In this document: positions 48,398-57,015 of the stretch, one piece after another
Position numbering within the stretch: the first letter of the stretch is position 1
How the letters are laid out: the number at the start of each line of letters is the position of its first letter
Assembly: GCA_015063535.1 (NCBI GenBank)
Contig: SVTY01000002.1
Span: 99,909 to 163,908, forward strand
Source of the DNA: Oscillospiraceae bacterium
Lineage (GTDB): Bacteria > Bacillota > Clostridia > Oscillospirales > CAG-272
DNA: 64,000 nt
Reading direction: 5' to 3'
Made by a program: the position numbers and the translations under genes
Notes under the pieces: model-generated
Database searches by the model: none
Seen by the model: only the letters and a program-made list of their open reading frames with translations
Told to the model about the DNA's origin: nothing

Positions 48398-50020
48398 TTA
48401 TTCCACCGAGATCACATACGGATAAAGAGGTTGTCCGCCGTACATTACGGAGATCTCACAGTCGGGGGCATGCTCCCGAAGGATCGCCTCTGCCTGTGCT
48501 TGCGCCTCCTCCGAAACGCCCTCACCGCAAAATACCATCACATAGGATGCGCCGCCGATTTTTTTCGCCAGCTTCCTCAGACACTCCTGCTCGCTGTCCG
48601 TCACACATTCAATGACTCCGTCCACCAGCCCCAGCATTTGACCGTCCTTGATCGCCTCTCCCGAGACCGTGGTGCTTCGGACCGCTTCGGTCACCGACAT
48701 GCTCACCACACTGCTAAGGGAGTCCTCCATGGCCGCCTGATTGTCCTCAGGAGTTCCGTCGGGGTTGAAGGCGATCATCGCCGCAATGCCCTGAGGAACA
48801 CTGCGGGTGGGGATGACTACCACTTTTTTGTCCTTTATCAGCTTAGAGGCCTGCTCGGCAACCATGTAGATGTTCTTGTTGTTGGGCAACACGAACACAT
48901 ATTCCGACGGGGTCAGATTCACTGCGTCAATAATATCCTGCGTCGAAGGGTTCATGGTCTGTCCGCCGTGGATGATGCGGTCAGCACCGATATCCCGAAA
49001 GGCATCGGCGATCCCGTCGCCCAGACACACCGACACAAATCCGTATTTCTTTTCGGGCGATGCCACCTTGGCACCGCTCTTTTCCTGCTCCACCACCTTG
49101 GCGGAGTGCTGGAGCTTCATATTCTCGATCTTCACCGTGGCAAGACTGCCGAAGCGGAGTGCCTGCTCCATGACCTGTCCCGGGTGATCGGTATGCACAT
49201 GGAGCTTGATGATCTCCTCATCCTCGGCAAATACGACACTGTCACCCACCGTGCAAAGGAATTGATGAAATTCCTCAGCGGTATCCTCTCCCGTATATTC
49301 CTCGGACTTTTGCACGATGCACTCGGTGCAGTACGCAAAGGTGATCTCCTCTGCGTCAAAATCCGCAAAGGTTGCTTCCTCCGTAGGCGCATCTGCTTCC
49401 TTTTCCAAGACAACGGGATGATTCTTCAGTGCCGCCAGCATGCCCTTCAGAATGGTCACAAAGCCATAGCCGCCGGCATCCACGACATGTGCTTCCTTCA
49501 GCTTTGGAAGCTGCTCCGGCGTCTTGGCAAGAGCCACCTCCGCCGTTTCCACCAGCCGCTCAAACAGATTCTCGATCTTCAATCTGGCATCCTCGGTCAG
49601 CTCTTGTGCCCGATCCGCCACCTTCTGCATCACGGTCAGGATGGTTCCCTTGGTGGGATTCATCACCGCCTTGTAGGCTTCACTGTAGCCTGTTCCGAAG
49701 GCGTACGCTACATGAACGCAGTCTGCCTCCTCCAAGCCTCGGAACGCTTTTGCCATGCCGCGAAAGAACAGAGACAGGATAGCACCCGAGTTGCCCCGCG
49801 CCGAGCGCAGAGCCACATCTGCCGCCTTTTTGGCGCAATCCGAAAGACTGTCCGTATCCGACAGATTCTTCATCGTGCGCATAGTCAGTGTCATATTGAT
49901 CCCCGTATCTCCATCCGGAACGGGGAAGACGTTCATATTGTTGATGATCTCCTGCTTGTTATCCAGCGCATTGGCGGCAGAGATCAGCATGCCGTAAAAT
50001 TTTGTTCCGTTGATGGTCAT
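48398..50020 (-). CDS. fakA: Fatty acid kinase catalytic subunit (DAK2/YloV family)
   Basis: A 540-residue FakA-type kinase. It phosphorylates fatty acids presented by FakB to acyl-phosphates for PlsX/PlsY. N-terminal DhaL/DAK2 domain (1-200) with the ATP/Mg motif PVPDGDTGINMTLTM and RSARGNSGAILS; a middle domain; and a C-terminal DegV-like region (about 320-540; EYVFVLPNNKNIYMVAEQAS). Length and domain order match FakA. It follows fakB after three bases, so kinase and carrier are made together. Confidence 0.94.
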   Translation of the reverse strand: MTINGTKFYGMLISAANALDNKQEIINNMNVFPVPDGDTGINMTLTMRTMKNLSDTDSLSDCAKKAADVALRSARGNSGAILSLFFRGMAKAFRGLEEADCVHVAYAFGTGYSEAYKAVMNPTKGTILTVMQKVADRAQELTEDARLKIENLFERLVETAEVALAKTPEQLPKLKEAHVVDAGGYGFVTILKGMLAALKNHPVVLEKEADAPTEEATFADFDAEEITFAYCTECIVQKSEEYTGEDTAEEFHQFLCTVGDSVVFAEDEEIIKLHVHTDHPGQVMEQALRFGSLATVKIENMKLQHSAKVVEQEKSGAKVASPEKKYGFVSVCLGDGIADAFRDIGADRIIHGGQTMNPSTQDIIDAVNLTPSEYVFVLPNNKNIYMVAEQASKLIKDKKVVVIPTRSVPQGIAAMIAFNPDGTPEDNQAAMEDSLSSVVSMSVTEAVRSTTVSGEAIKDGQMLGLVDGVIECVTDSEQECLRKLAKKIGGASYVMVFCGEGVSEEAQAQAEAILREHAPDCEISVMYGGQPLYPYVISVE

Positions 50021-50023
50021 AGG

Positions 50024-50887
50024 TCATCTCTCCGTTCCCATGAAAAATACCGCCAGCGTGCCGGGACCGGAATGGGCACCGATGACAGGTCCTGTATAGT
50101 CAATGATGACCTCAGGTACGCCTAACTCCTTCTTCATACGCTCAGCAAGCGCTTCGGCATCCGCAAGGCAGTCGCCATGGCAGATGAACATGGTCTGCGT
50201 TTCGGGAGCGATCGACATGGTCTTTACCTTGTTGAACAACTCGTCGATGGAGCCCTTTCTGCCTCTTGCCTTCTGTACATTGATCAGCTTTCCCTTGTTG
50301 TCCACGTGCATAATGGGCTTGATGCTCAGCATAGTGCCCATCACCGCCGTTGCGGCACTGACCCGTCCGCCTCTCTTCAGGAAAAACAGATCGTCCACCG
50401 TAAACCAGTGGCACAGGTGTAACTTGTTTGCTTCAGCCCAATCCCGCACCTCGTCGATGGTCTTGCCCTCCTTGCGCATCTTGGCGCACAGGTATACAAA
50501 CAAGCCCTGTCCCAAGGAGGCGCAAAGGGTATCCACCGTGTAGATCTTCCGATCGGGGTACTTTTCGGTCAGATCCTGCGCCGCCACAAAGCCGGCGTTA
50601 TAGGTTCCGCTCAATCCTGAGGAGAAGCCCAGGTACAGGACATCCTTCCCCTCCTTCAGTGCCGTTTCAAACAGCTCGGCAAAGCGCTCGATATTGACGG
50701 CTGCGGTGGTGATATGCTTTTTGTCCCGAAGCATTTGGTAAAATTCTTTTACGTCAATTTCGTCGTTTCTCTTTACGCTTCCGTCGTCCATGACCGCCTC
50801 TAAGGAGAGGGTCTGAATATCCAGAGAGCCCAACAGCTCTCGGGACAGATCGGCACAGGAATCGGTAATCAATACATAATTGCTCAT
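50024..50887 (-). CDS. fakB: DegV family fatty-acid-binding protein
   Basis: A 287-residue DegV protein. VLITDSCADLSRELL starts at residue 5; the FLGFSSGLSGTYNAG-like segment (YLGFSSGLSGTYNAGF) and the HCGDCLADAEAL-like (CHGDCLADAEALAERM) region build the lipid pocket and kinase docking face. FakB proteins bind a fatty acid and hand it to FakA. I start at ATG 50887 with AAAGGCAG upstream. It is first in the fakB-fakA operon. Chain preference cannot be read. Confidence 0.93.
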   Translation of the reverse strand: MSNYVLITDSCADLSRELLGSLDIQTLSLEAVMDDGSVKRNDEIDVKEFYQMLRDKKHITTAAVNIERFAELFETALKEGKDVLYLGFSSGLSGTYNAGFVAAQDLTEKYPDRKIYTVDTLCASLGQGLFVYLCAKMRKEGKTIDEVRDWAEANKLHLCHWFTVDDLFFLKRGGRVSAATAVMGTMLSIKPIMHVDNKGKLINVQKARGRKGSIDELFNKVKTMSIAPETQTMFICHGDCLADAEALAERMKKELGVPEVIIDYTGPVIGAHSGPGTLAVFFMGTER

Positions 50888-50981
50888 GGTTTTATCTGCC
50901 TTTCTTTTTTCGTTTTCACGAATTTTATCGGAGGAAGAAGATGGATTTGCAGGGGGATACACGGGAAAACAGACTGAATGT

Positions 50982-50994
50982 GGTTTTCAAAACC
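50982..50994 (-). promoter_or_regulatory. Candidate operator at the fakBA promoter
   Basis: GGTTTTGAAAACC is a perfect 13-base palindrome that touches the -10 box and would cover the transcription start. A repressor of lipid genes, for example the MarR protein encoded nearby, could bind it; the link is a guess. Confidence 0.4.
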
Positions 50995-51023
50995 ATTATA
51001 AAGGATTTTGCCTGTTTTGTCAA
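50995..51023 (-). promoter_or_regulatory. Promoter for fakBA
   Basis: Minus strand TTGACA (51018-51023), a 17-bp spacer and TATAAT (50995-51000). Confidence 0.82.
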
Positions 51024-51034
51024 GCAGCTTTGGG

Positions 51035-52783
51035 TTATTTCAGCAAATGCCGCTTGATTTTTCTGGAGGTGGTCTTTTCAAAGGGAACGCTTCTCAGCTC
51101 GATCTTTTTGATCTGTTTATAGGTGGGCAGGGTCTTGTTCATTGCCATGATCGCCGCCTCAATGTCCTTTTCAATCACGCCATTCGCCGTTCCTTCAGGA
51201 TACTTGGTATAGTCGGGATAGATCAGTGCTACCAAATTCACCGTCTCTCCGCTCTGCCGTCCGACTACCGCACACTCAGCGATGGTTTCAATGTTGCCCA
51301 AATACTCCTCGATCTCCTCGGGGAATACGTTCTTACCGTTTTCCAAAACGATGACGCTCTTCATTCGTCCCGTGATAAACACATACTCATCCGCATCCAT
51401 AAAGCCTACGTCTCCGGTACGGAACCAGCCATCCTCAGTAAAAACAGCCTCATTTGCTTCGGGATTGTTGTAATAGCCGATCATTACGTTATCACCCTTA
51501 ACTTGGATCTCACCCTCAATATAGCCCTTTTCGCCCATCCGCTCACCGTCGATACGAACCTGACAGCAGGGAACAGCGGGACCTACCGAGCTGTATTTGC
51601 GGGCGAAGTACGGAGCTACGCAGACCAACGGAGAGCACTCGGTAATGCCATAGCCCTCATAAATGGTAATGCCCAAATTGTCAAAGAACTCGATCATTCT
51701 CGGATTCAGTGCCGCACCGCCGCAAACGATCTTTTCCAGTCTGCCGCCAAAGGAATTGAGTACCTCGGCAAAAATATCCCGTCTCTTATCCAATCCGATG
51801 CTTCTCATCGCCTTGGAGGCACCGATGCCCAGCTTCAGCTTCTTGTCTCTGCCGCTCTTCTTTGCCTCAGACCAAATGCGCTTGTAGAAGGTGTAGACAT
51901 ACAGGGGAACCAGTACCAGTGCCGTGGGCTTGAAGATCTTGAAGTTCTTCAGTACGTGGGTCAGCGAGTCGTTGATGCAGATATGCATACCGTACAGCAT
52001 ACCCGCCAGATTACACGCCAGCTCATAGGTGTGGTGAATGGGGAGCAGGGAAACGATTACATCATCGGGGTAGAAATTCACGGTTGCCGCTGCCGCCGAT
52101 GCTACCGAGAATACATTCTTCTGACTCAGCATCACGCTCTTGCTCGTTCCCGTTGTGCCGGAGGTGAAGAGCATCACCGCCAATTTGTCCCGATTTTCCA
52201 CAGCGGGATAGGTGTATCCGTTGCGAACGGCAAGCTCACCCTTGGCGCACAACGCCTCAAAGGACAGTACGCACTCATTTGCCGCCTCTGCCTCATCCGG
52301 GTCGGCGGCGATAAAGAGCTTCAGGCTCTTGTGTGCCTTCATGGCATTGGCAAATTTTCCGTTAAAGCTAGCGGAATAAACGATCGCCTCGGCATCCACG
52401 CTTTCCAGAAGCCCCTCAATGGCTTCCATATCCAGCTCCTTGTCCATGGGAATGGCAATACCGCCCGACGCCAAAATGGCACAGTAGGATGCCAACCAGA
52501 TCACGGAGTTTTCGCCGATGACTGCCACACGCTTGCCGGCGTAGCCTGCCTCGGTCAATCCGGCGGCGGTCTTGCGGATCAGCTCGGCAAATTCGGCATA
52601 GGTCACATCAATGACATTGCGCTTTTTATCGAAGTAGGAGAAAACAAGTCTGTCTCCGTGCTTTTCGATCACACGGATCCATTCCAAGATATCTCCCGCT
52701 CTTTCATACTGTCTTGTTGTCTTGGGGGCGCGGTGTACTTTAAATTCAACCGGCTTTCCGATGGCTTCTGTATTGTTTTTCAT
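51035..52783 (-). CDS. AMP-dependent long-chain acyl-CoA (or acyl-ACP) synthetase
   Basis: A 582-residue adenylate-forming ligase. ATG 52783 lies eight bases after GGAGG. Signature motifs run in order: LFTSGTTGTSKSVMLS (P-loop), YEGYGITECSPLV (A5), GWFRTGDVGFMD (A7) and GRMKSVIVLENGKNVFPEEI (A8), ending in the catalytic-Lys region TSRKIKRHLLK. This activates a fatty acid with ATP to acyl-AMP and then a thioester. No TM segment; membrane-associated at most. It lies beside fakBA and a MarR regulator, so the block handles exogenous or recycled fatty acids. Confidence 0.93.
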   Translation of the reverse strand: MKNNTEAIGKPVEFKVHRAPKTTRQYERAGDILEWIRVIEKHGDRLVFSYFDKKRNVIDVTYAEFAELIRKTAAGLTEAGYAGKRVAVIGENSVIWLASYCAILASGGIAIPMDKELDMEAIEGLLESVDAEAIVYSASFNGKFANAMKAHKSLKLFIAADPDEAEAANECVLSFEALCAKGELAVRNGYTYPAVENRDKLAVMLFTSGTTGTSKSVMLSQKNVFSVASAAAATVNFYPDDVIVSLLPIHHTYELACNLAGMLYGMHICINDSLTHVLKNFKIFKPTALVLVPLYVYTFYKRIWSEAKKSGRDKKLKLGIGASKAMRSIGLDKRRDIFAEVLNSFGGRLEKIVCGGAALNPRMIEFFDNLGITIYEGYGITECSPLVCVAPYFARKYSSVGPAVPCCQVRIDGERMGEKGYIEGEIQVKGDNVMIGYYNNPEANEAVFTEDGWFRTGDVGFMDADEYVFITGRMKSVIVLENGKNVFPEEIEEYLGNIETIAECAVVGRQSGETVNLVALIYPDYTKYPEGTANGVIEKDIEAAIMAMNKTLPTYKQIKKIELRSVPFEKTTSRKIKRHLLK

Positions 52784-52872
52784 TCGTAATTCCTCCAAAA
52801 TTAAAAAAATCGTTACTTTATTGTATTGAATCAAGCTTCTCTTTATACAGGGAATCGATTAAGAATCAAGCC

Positions 52873-53340
52873 TTACAAAATGTCCTCGGCATTTTCTAAA
52901 TTGTTACAAATTTCGTTCAAGGTTTCATAAAAGATCTTCAGCCGCTCCTGAGGGATATCTCCGCTGACAAATTGCAGGATACGGGTGACCCGATCGTTGA
53001 TATCGGCAGTCACCTCCCGCCCCTTGTCGGTCAGGATGCAACGCTTGCGGTAATTGGAGCCGTTTCCGACCTCCTGTACCAGACCCTTGGCGAGCAGCTC
53101 ACCAATAATACGGGTGATCTGCGCCCGATCCACGCCGCACCGTCTGGCAAGCTCTGTTCGGGTCAAGCCGTTGGAAAAATGATACATCTGCCTCATGCAA
53201 AGCGTATGGGTGCCGGACAGACCGTAATCGCCCATTCCCTTGGCTTTCAGCCGATCCAAATTTTTCATGGCATTGCCGATGAGCCCGTTGAACGCTTCAA
53301 AGCCCGTTTCCGCTATTTTTTTTGACTGTTCTGCTTCCAC
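52873..53340 (-). CDS. MarR family transcriptional regulator
   Basis: A 155-residue winged-helix regulator. I choose GTG 53340, seven bases after a perfect GGAGG, over ATG 53424, which lies upstream of the -10 region. The core HTH is GLTRTELARRCGVDRAQITR with the wing GNGSNYRKRCILTDKGREV; a long helical dimerisation segment follows. Its promoter contains an inverted repeat (53410-53421), suggesting autorepression. Ligand is unknown, but the neighbour is an acyl ligase, so an acyl-CoA or fatty acid sensor, in the manner of FabT, is reasonable. Confidence 0.88.
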   Translation of the reverse strand: MEAEQSKKIAETGFEAFNGLIGNAMKNLDRLKAKGMGDYGLSGTHTLCMRQMYHFSNGLTRTELARRCGVDRAQITRIIGELLAKGLVQEVGNGSNYRKRCILTDKGREVTADINDRVTRILQFVSGDIPQERLKIFYETLNEICNNLENAEDIL

Positions 53341-53392
53341 CGTTTCGCCTCCGTTCTGTAAAAAAATGGGGATCCGTAACACTCCACGATAT

Positions 53393-53421
53393 ATATTATC
53401 ACAAAAACGTTGAGTTGTCAA
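53393..53421 (-). promoter_or_regulatory. MarR gene promoter with overlapping inverted repeat
   Basis: Minus strand TTGACA (53416-53421), a 17-bp spacer and TAATAT (53393-53398). TTGACAACTCAA (53410-53421) is a TTGA-N4-TCAA palindrome over the -35 box, a format typical of MarR operators. Confidence 0.65.
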
Positions 53422-53553
53422 CATGTTTTTTGATTTTTTGTAGGACTTTTATAAATTATTTGTAAAAACAAGAGATTTTAGTCTGCTGTTACCGCAAAAA
53501 AGGCTATCGGAGAGAGGATTCAATTCCGTTTCAAAAAAATTTTTGAAAACCTA

Positions 53554-53582
53554 TTTACAAAACGAAAGAAATGGTATATAAT
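53554..53582 (+). promoter_or_regulatory. Promoter for the cysteine T-box operon
   Basis: TTTACA (53554-53559), a 17-bp spacer and TATAAT (53577-53582). Confidence 0.7.
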
Positions 53583-53585
53583 AAT

Positions 53586-53829
53586 GAATGAGATCGGAGA
53601 ACGGGAAGAACCTCGCAGGAGTCGGATCAGAGAGCGGTCGCCTATGGCTGAAAGCGACCGACGGCAACGTGAGCTTGTGCGCCCGGGAGATCCCGCAGGC
53701 GAGCTGTCAAGGCAGGGTAGCCTCGGCGTATTCCGCGTTAAGGAGCAAGAGACGGACGCTGAGCGTCCAAGCAGAGTGGAACCGTGTAGAATCTACGCCT
53801 CTGCGCCCAATGGGCGCAGAGGCTTTTTT
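53586..53829 (+). ncRNA. T-box riboswitch (cysteine) upstream of cysE-cysS
   Basis: The leader has the GA-motif CAGAGAG, a distal stem GCGGTCGC..GCGACCG with GGCTGAAAG, a TGC (Cys) triplet at 53678-53680 as likely specifier, and the T-box core AGAGTGGAACCG at 53773-53784. A terminator follows at 53797-53829. It should switch on cysteine biosynthesis and charging when tRNA-Cys is uncharged. Confidence 0.88.
53797..53829 (+). terminator. Conditional terminator of the Cys T-box
   Basis: GCCTCTGCGCCCA pairs with TGGGCGCAGAGGC, one base apart in the loop, followed by six T. Confidence 0.88.
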
Positions 53830-53846
53830 GAAATCGGGAGGGAAAT

Positions 53847-54611
53847 ATGACCAATACATTTACCCAAAAAGACAAGGCATGGCAGGAGGATCCGCCCCCC
53901 AAGAGTGCGCCTGCCGTCGAGAAACTGAAGAAGAAAGCGAAGGAAGTCAAGAACTTTGTCACCGAGACCGTAGCAGCGGTCAAGGAGGATGTGAAGGCGA
54001 CAAGAGAGAGAGACCCTGCCGCCAAAAGCGACAAGGAGGTCTTGCTGCTCTATTCGGGCGTTCATGCACTGGCGGCATACCGTGTGGCACACCGTCTGCA
54101 CGAAAACGGACATACACTCGGAGCAAGAACCATCAGCCAGGTCGCCCGTTTTGTGACGGGCATTGAGATCCACCCCGCCGCCAAGATCGGCAAGGGTCTG
54201 CTGATCGACCACGGCATGGGGGTCGTTATCGGCGAGACCGCCGAGATCGGTGACCACTGTACCATCTATCAGGGTGTGACCTTGGGCGGAACGGGTAAGG
54301 ATGTCGGAAAGCGCCATCCGACCCTCGGAAATAATGTCATGGTCGGAGCGGGCGCCAAGGTGCTGGGGCCGTTTACCATCGGAGACAATACCAAGATCGC
54401 CGCCAATGCGGTGGTTTTGGAGGAGATCCCCGAAAACTGTACGGCAGTGGGTATCCCCGCCAAGATCGTCAAGCGAGAGGGTGTGCGTGTCGAGGATGAA
54501 TTGGATCAGATTCATATTCCCGACCCCGTGGCACAGGAGCTGCACCGCTTGGAGCGTAAGCTGGAGGCATTGGAGACCGAGCTTGCCGCACTGAAAAGCA
54601 AGAAAAAATAA
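53847..54611 (+). CDS. cysE: Serine O-acetyltransferase
   Basis: A 254-residue acetyl-CoA:serine transferase making O-acetylserine for cysteine synthesis. Residues 1-65 are a lysine-rich, disordered or coiled extension that short EpsC-type enzymes normally lack. From about residue 75 the family sequence begins (YSGVHALAAYRVAHRL), followed by left-handed beta-helix hexapeptides with LLIDHGMGVVIGETAEIGD and VTLGGTGKD, the catalytic His included. The tail is a predicted coiled coil. ATG 53847 follows GGGAGGGAAAT. It is the first gene under the Cys T-box, with cysS 24 bases on. Confidence 0.93.
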   Translation: MTNTFTQKDKAWQEDPPPKSAPAVEKLKKKAKEVKNFVTETVAAVKEDVKATRERDPAAKSDKEVLLLYSGVHALAAYRVAHRLHENGHTLGARTISQVARFVTGIEIHPAAKIGKGLLIDHGMGVVIGETAEIGDHCTIYQGVTLGGTGKDVGKRHPTLGNNVMVGAGAKVLGPFTIGDNTKIAANAVVLEEIPENCTAVGIPAKIVKREGVRVEDELDQIHIPDPVAQELHRLERKLEALETELAALKSKKK

Positions 54612-54635
54612 AACGAAAAAAGAAGGACAAACAGG

Positions 54636-56072
54636 ATGTATCTCTATAATTCACTGACAAGAACCAAGGAAGAATTTATCCCCAATGAGGCGGGCAAGGT
54701 ATCCATGTATACCTGCGGCCCTACCGTCTATCACTATGCTCACATCGGCAACCTGAGAAGCTATATCATGGAGGACGTGCTGGAAAAGTACCTCCGCTTT
54801 GCGGGCTATGAGGTGACCCGTGTTATGAATATCACCGACGTGGGACACCTGACCAGTGATGCCGACACGGGCGAGGATAAAATGCTGAAGGGAGCCAAGC
54901 GGGAGAAAAAGACGGTGCTGGAGATCGCCAAATTCTACACCGATGCCTTTTTCGAGGACTGCAAAAAGCTGAATATCAAGACTCCCGACGTGGTCGCCCC
55001 CGCCACGACCTGCATCGACGAGTTCATTCGGGTCATCGAGGGACTGCTGGAAAAGGGCTATGCCTATGAGGCAGGCGGAAATATCTATTTCGATACCGCC
55101 AAGCTCAAGCAGTATTATGTGTTCAACGACTTCAAGGAGGAGGATCTGGAGGTCGGAGTCCGAGAGGGCGTGGAAGCTGACCACAACAAACGCAACAAAG
55201 CCGACTTCGTGCTTTGGTTCACCAAATCCAAATTCGACGATCAGGAGCTGAAATGGGAGAGCCCGTGGGGCATCGGTTACCCGGGCTGGCATATCGAATG
55301 CTCCTGCATCAGCATGAAGCATTTGGGAGAGAAGTTAGATATCCACTGCGGCGGCATTGACAATGCCTTTCCTCACCATACCAATGAGATCGCCCAAAGT
55401 GAGGCGTATCTCGGACATAAGTGGTGCAACTTCTGGTTCCACGTCCATCACTTGAATACCAACAGCGGAAAAATGAGCAAATCCAGCGGCGAATTTCTCA
55501 CCGTATCCCTGTTGGAATCCAAGGGCTATGATCCGCTCACTTACCGCCTGTTCTGCCTCCAGTCTCACTATCGGAAATCCTTGGTCTTCTCCTATGAGAA
55601 TCTGGACAATGCGGCAACGGCTTACAAAAAGCTGGTCACCCGCATCGCCGCCCTGCAAAAGGAGTCGGCGGGAGAATTGGATGAAACGGCATTTGCGGCG
55701 CACAAGGCGGCATTCTGCCAAGCCCTTGATAACGATATGAATACCTCTCTTGCCGTGACGGCGCTGTATGACGTGCTGAAGGCAAAGATCACCCCTGCTA
55801 CCAAGCTTGCTCTGATCAATGACTTTGACCGTGTACTGGGGCTTTCCCTGACCGCTGCTGCCGAGCGTCTGAATCAGACCGAAACCGAGGAAGCAACCGC
55901 TGTCTCCGACGATCCCTTCCTTCGGGAGATCGAGGAGCAGATCGAACGTCGCAAGCAGGCAAAGAAGGATAAAAATTATGCTCTTGCCGACGAGATCCGC
56001 AATGCCCTTGCGGCAAAGGGGGTCACCCTCATTGACACCCCGCAGGGAACCAAATACCAAATCGAAGGATAA
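54636..56072 (+). CDS. cysS: Cysteinyl-tRNA synthetase
   Basis: A 478-residue class I synthetase. The HIGH signature is HIGNLRSYIMEDVL near residue 36, the zinc site uses Cys28 in TCGPTVYHY plus GWHIECSCIS, and KMSKS is intact in KMSKSSGEF near residue 270. C-terminal helical anticodon-binding part ends with the usual KDKNYALADEIRNALAAKG. Length is standard. Sharing a T-box with cysE couples supply and charging of cysteine. Confidence 0.97.
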   Translation: MYLYNSLTRTKEEFIPNEAGKVSMYTCGPTVYHYAHIGNLRSYIMEDVLEKYLRFAGYEVTRVMNITDVGHLTSDADTGEDKMLKGAKREKKTVLEIAKFYTDAFFEDCKKLNIKTPDVVAPATTCIDEFIRVIEGLLEKGYAYEAGGNIYFDTAKLKQYYVFNDFKEEDLEVGVREGVEADHNKRNKADFVLWFTKSKFDDQELKWESPWGIGYPGWHIECSCISMKHLGEKLDIHCGGIDNAFPHHTNEIAQSEAYLGHKWCNFWFHVHHLNTNSGKMSKSSGEFLTVSLLESKGYDPLTYRLFCLQSHYRKSLVFSYENLDNAATAYKKLVTRIAALQKESAGELDETAFAAHKAAFCQALDNDMNTSLAVTALYDVLKAKITPATKLALINDFDRVLGLSLTAAAERLNQTETEEATAVSDDPFLREIEEQIERRKQAKKDKNYALADEIRNALAAKGVTLIDTPQGTKYQIEG

Positions 56073-56073
56073 T

Positions 56074-56115
56074 AAAAAAGCGCAAGCATTTCTTCAAGGA
56101 AGTGCTTGCGCTGTT
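56074..56115. terminator. Terminator between cysS and the third araC
   Basis: GCGCAAGCA (56080-56088) pairs with TGCTTGCGC (56103-56111); an A6 tract before it acts as a T-run for the minus strand, while the plus side ends in TGTTTT. Confidence 0.8.
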
Positions 56116-56127
56116 TTCCTTTATCCG

Positions 56128-56895
56128 TCAGCCGATCAACGATCGATACTTGGAGGGGGTTGTGTTCATGATGGCTTTGAAGCATCGGTTGAAGCTGCGC
56201 AGAGAAGAGAATCCGCAATCGTAGGCGATGGAAAGCAGCTTGCCCTGAGAATTTTTGATCCGATATGCCGCCTCATTGATCCGAAATCGGGTCACGTATT
56301 CGGTAAAGGAAATATTGACCCATTGCTTGAAGAATCGGGACAGATAGACGGGAGAATAGGAGATATACGCCGACAGTGCGGTAAGAGAGCAATCGGTATG
56401 ATAATTTTTATCCACAAAATCGAAGATCTTCAGCAATAGCTCATTGGAGGCACTTGTCCGCTTCGTGTAGGAGGCGGTTCGGTCGAAATCCGAGCAAAGT
56501 AAATAGAGCAACCCCTTGGTCAGAAGCAGATCCTCGTTGCTTTGCAGAAGCTCTATCGAATCCTTCGGAAAGAGCCGAAGCTGAAAACGGTTGTCCAATG
56601 GAACACTTTGATTGAACACCGAGCGGAAGGCTTGTACATAATGAGGAGAAAAGATACACAGGCAATGTCGGCTATGTGTTGACGTATGCAGAGAATGGAT
56701 CTGATTGGGAAAGATCAAAAGAGCGGTATCGGGATTCAGCGTGTAGACCTTGTTTTCTACAGTCACCGTCATTTCTCCCTCCGCAACAAGGATCACCTCA
56801 AAGCTGTTGTGCAGATGGGATGGGAAGGAAAAGTCCACTCCCGATTCTACCTTCAGCAGATCGGCTTCCACAGAATTTTTTGATTCATAAAACAT
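56128..56895 (-). CDS. AraC family regulator of the xylose module
   Basis: A 255-residue regulator: a cupin sensor (FSFPSHLHNSFEVILVAEGE, DTALLIFPNQIHSLHT) and a C-terminal double HTH (SLTALSAYISYSPVYLSRFF, LLSIAYDCGFSSLRSFNRCF, PSKYRSL). The start is ATG 56895, six bases after GGAG; an earlier in-frame ATG has no site. It is divergent from xylB-xylA-GH3 and shares the intergenic region, so xylose or xylobiose response is expected by context. Confidence 0.9.
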   Translation of the reverse strand: MFYESKNSVEADLLKVESGVDFSFPSHLHNSFEVILVAEGEMTVTVENKVYTLNPDTALLIFPNQIHSLHTSTHSRHCLCIFSPHYVQAFRSVFNQSVPLDNRFQLRLFPKDSIELLQSNEDLLLTKGLLYLLCSDFDRTASYTKRTSASNELLLKIFDFVDKNYHTDCSLTALSAYISYSPVYLSRFFKQWVNISFTEYVTRFRINEAAYRIKNSQGKLLSIAYDCGFSSLRSFNRCFKAIMNTTPSKYRSLIG

Positions 56896-56929
56896 ACCGC
56901 ACTCCAAAAAAGTTAAATATTGTCTATAT

Positions 56930-56958
56930 AGTATATCAGAATTTGCGAGAAAAATCAA
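56930..56958 (-). promoter_or_regulatory. Promoter for the xylose-module AraC gene
   Basis: Minus strand TTGATT (56953-56958), a 17-bp spacer and TATACT (56930-56935). Confidence 0.6.
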
Positions 56959-56966
56959 GACTTTTT

Positions 56967-56975
56967 TGCTATAAT
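56967..56975 (+). promoter_or_regulatory. Extended -10 promoter for xylB
   Basis: TGCTATAAT is a perfect extended -10 element. No good -35 box lies at the right distance, consistent with dependence on an activator such as the divergent AraC protein. Confidence 0.6.
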
Positions 56976-57015
56976 GAGAACAGAAATCTTTACAAACCGT
57001 AAAAAAGGAGGAAGT

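Noticed and set aside
53425..53553. Coding potential upstream of the Cys T-box
   Set aside because: The stretch is A/T-rich with no ribosome binding site; only promoters and the T-box leader are supported.
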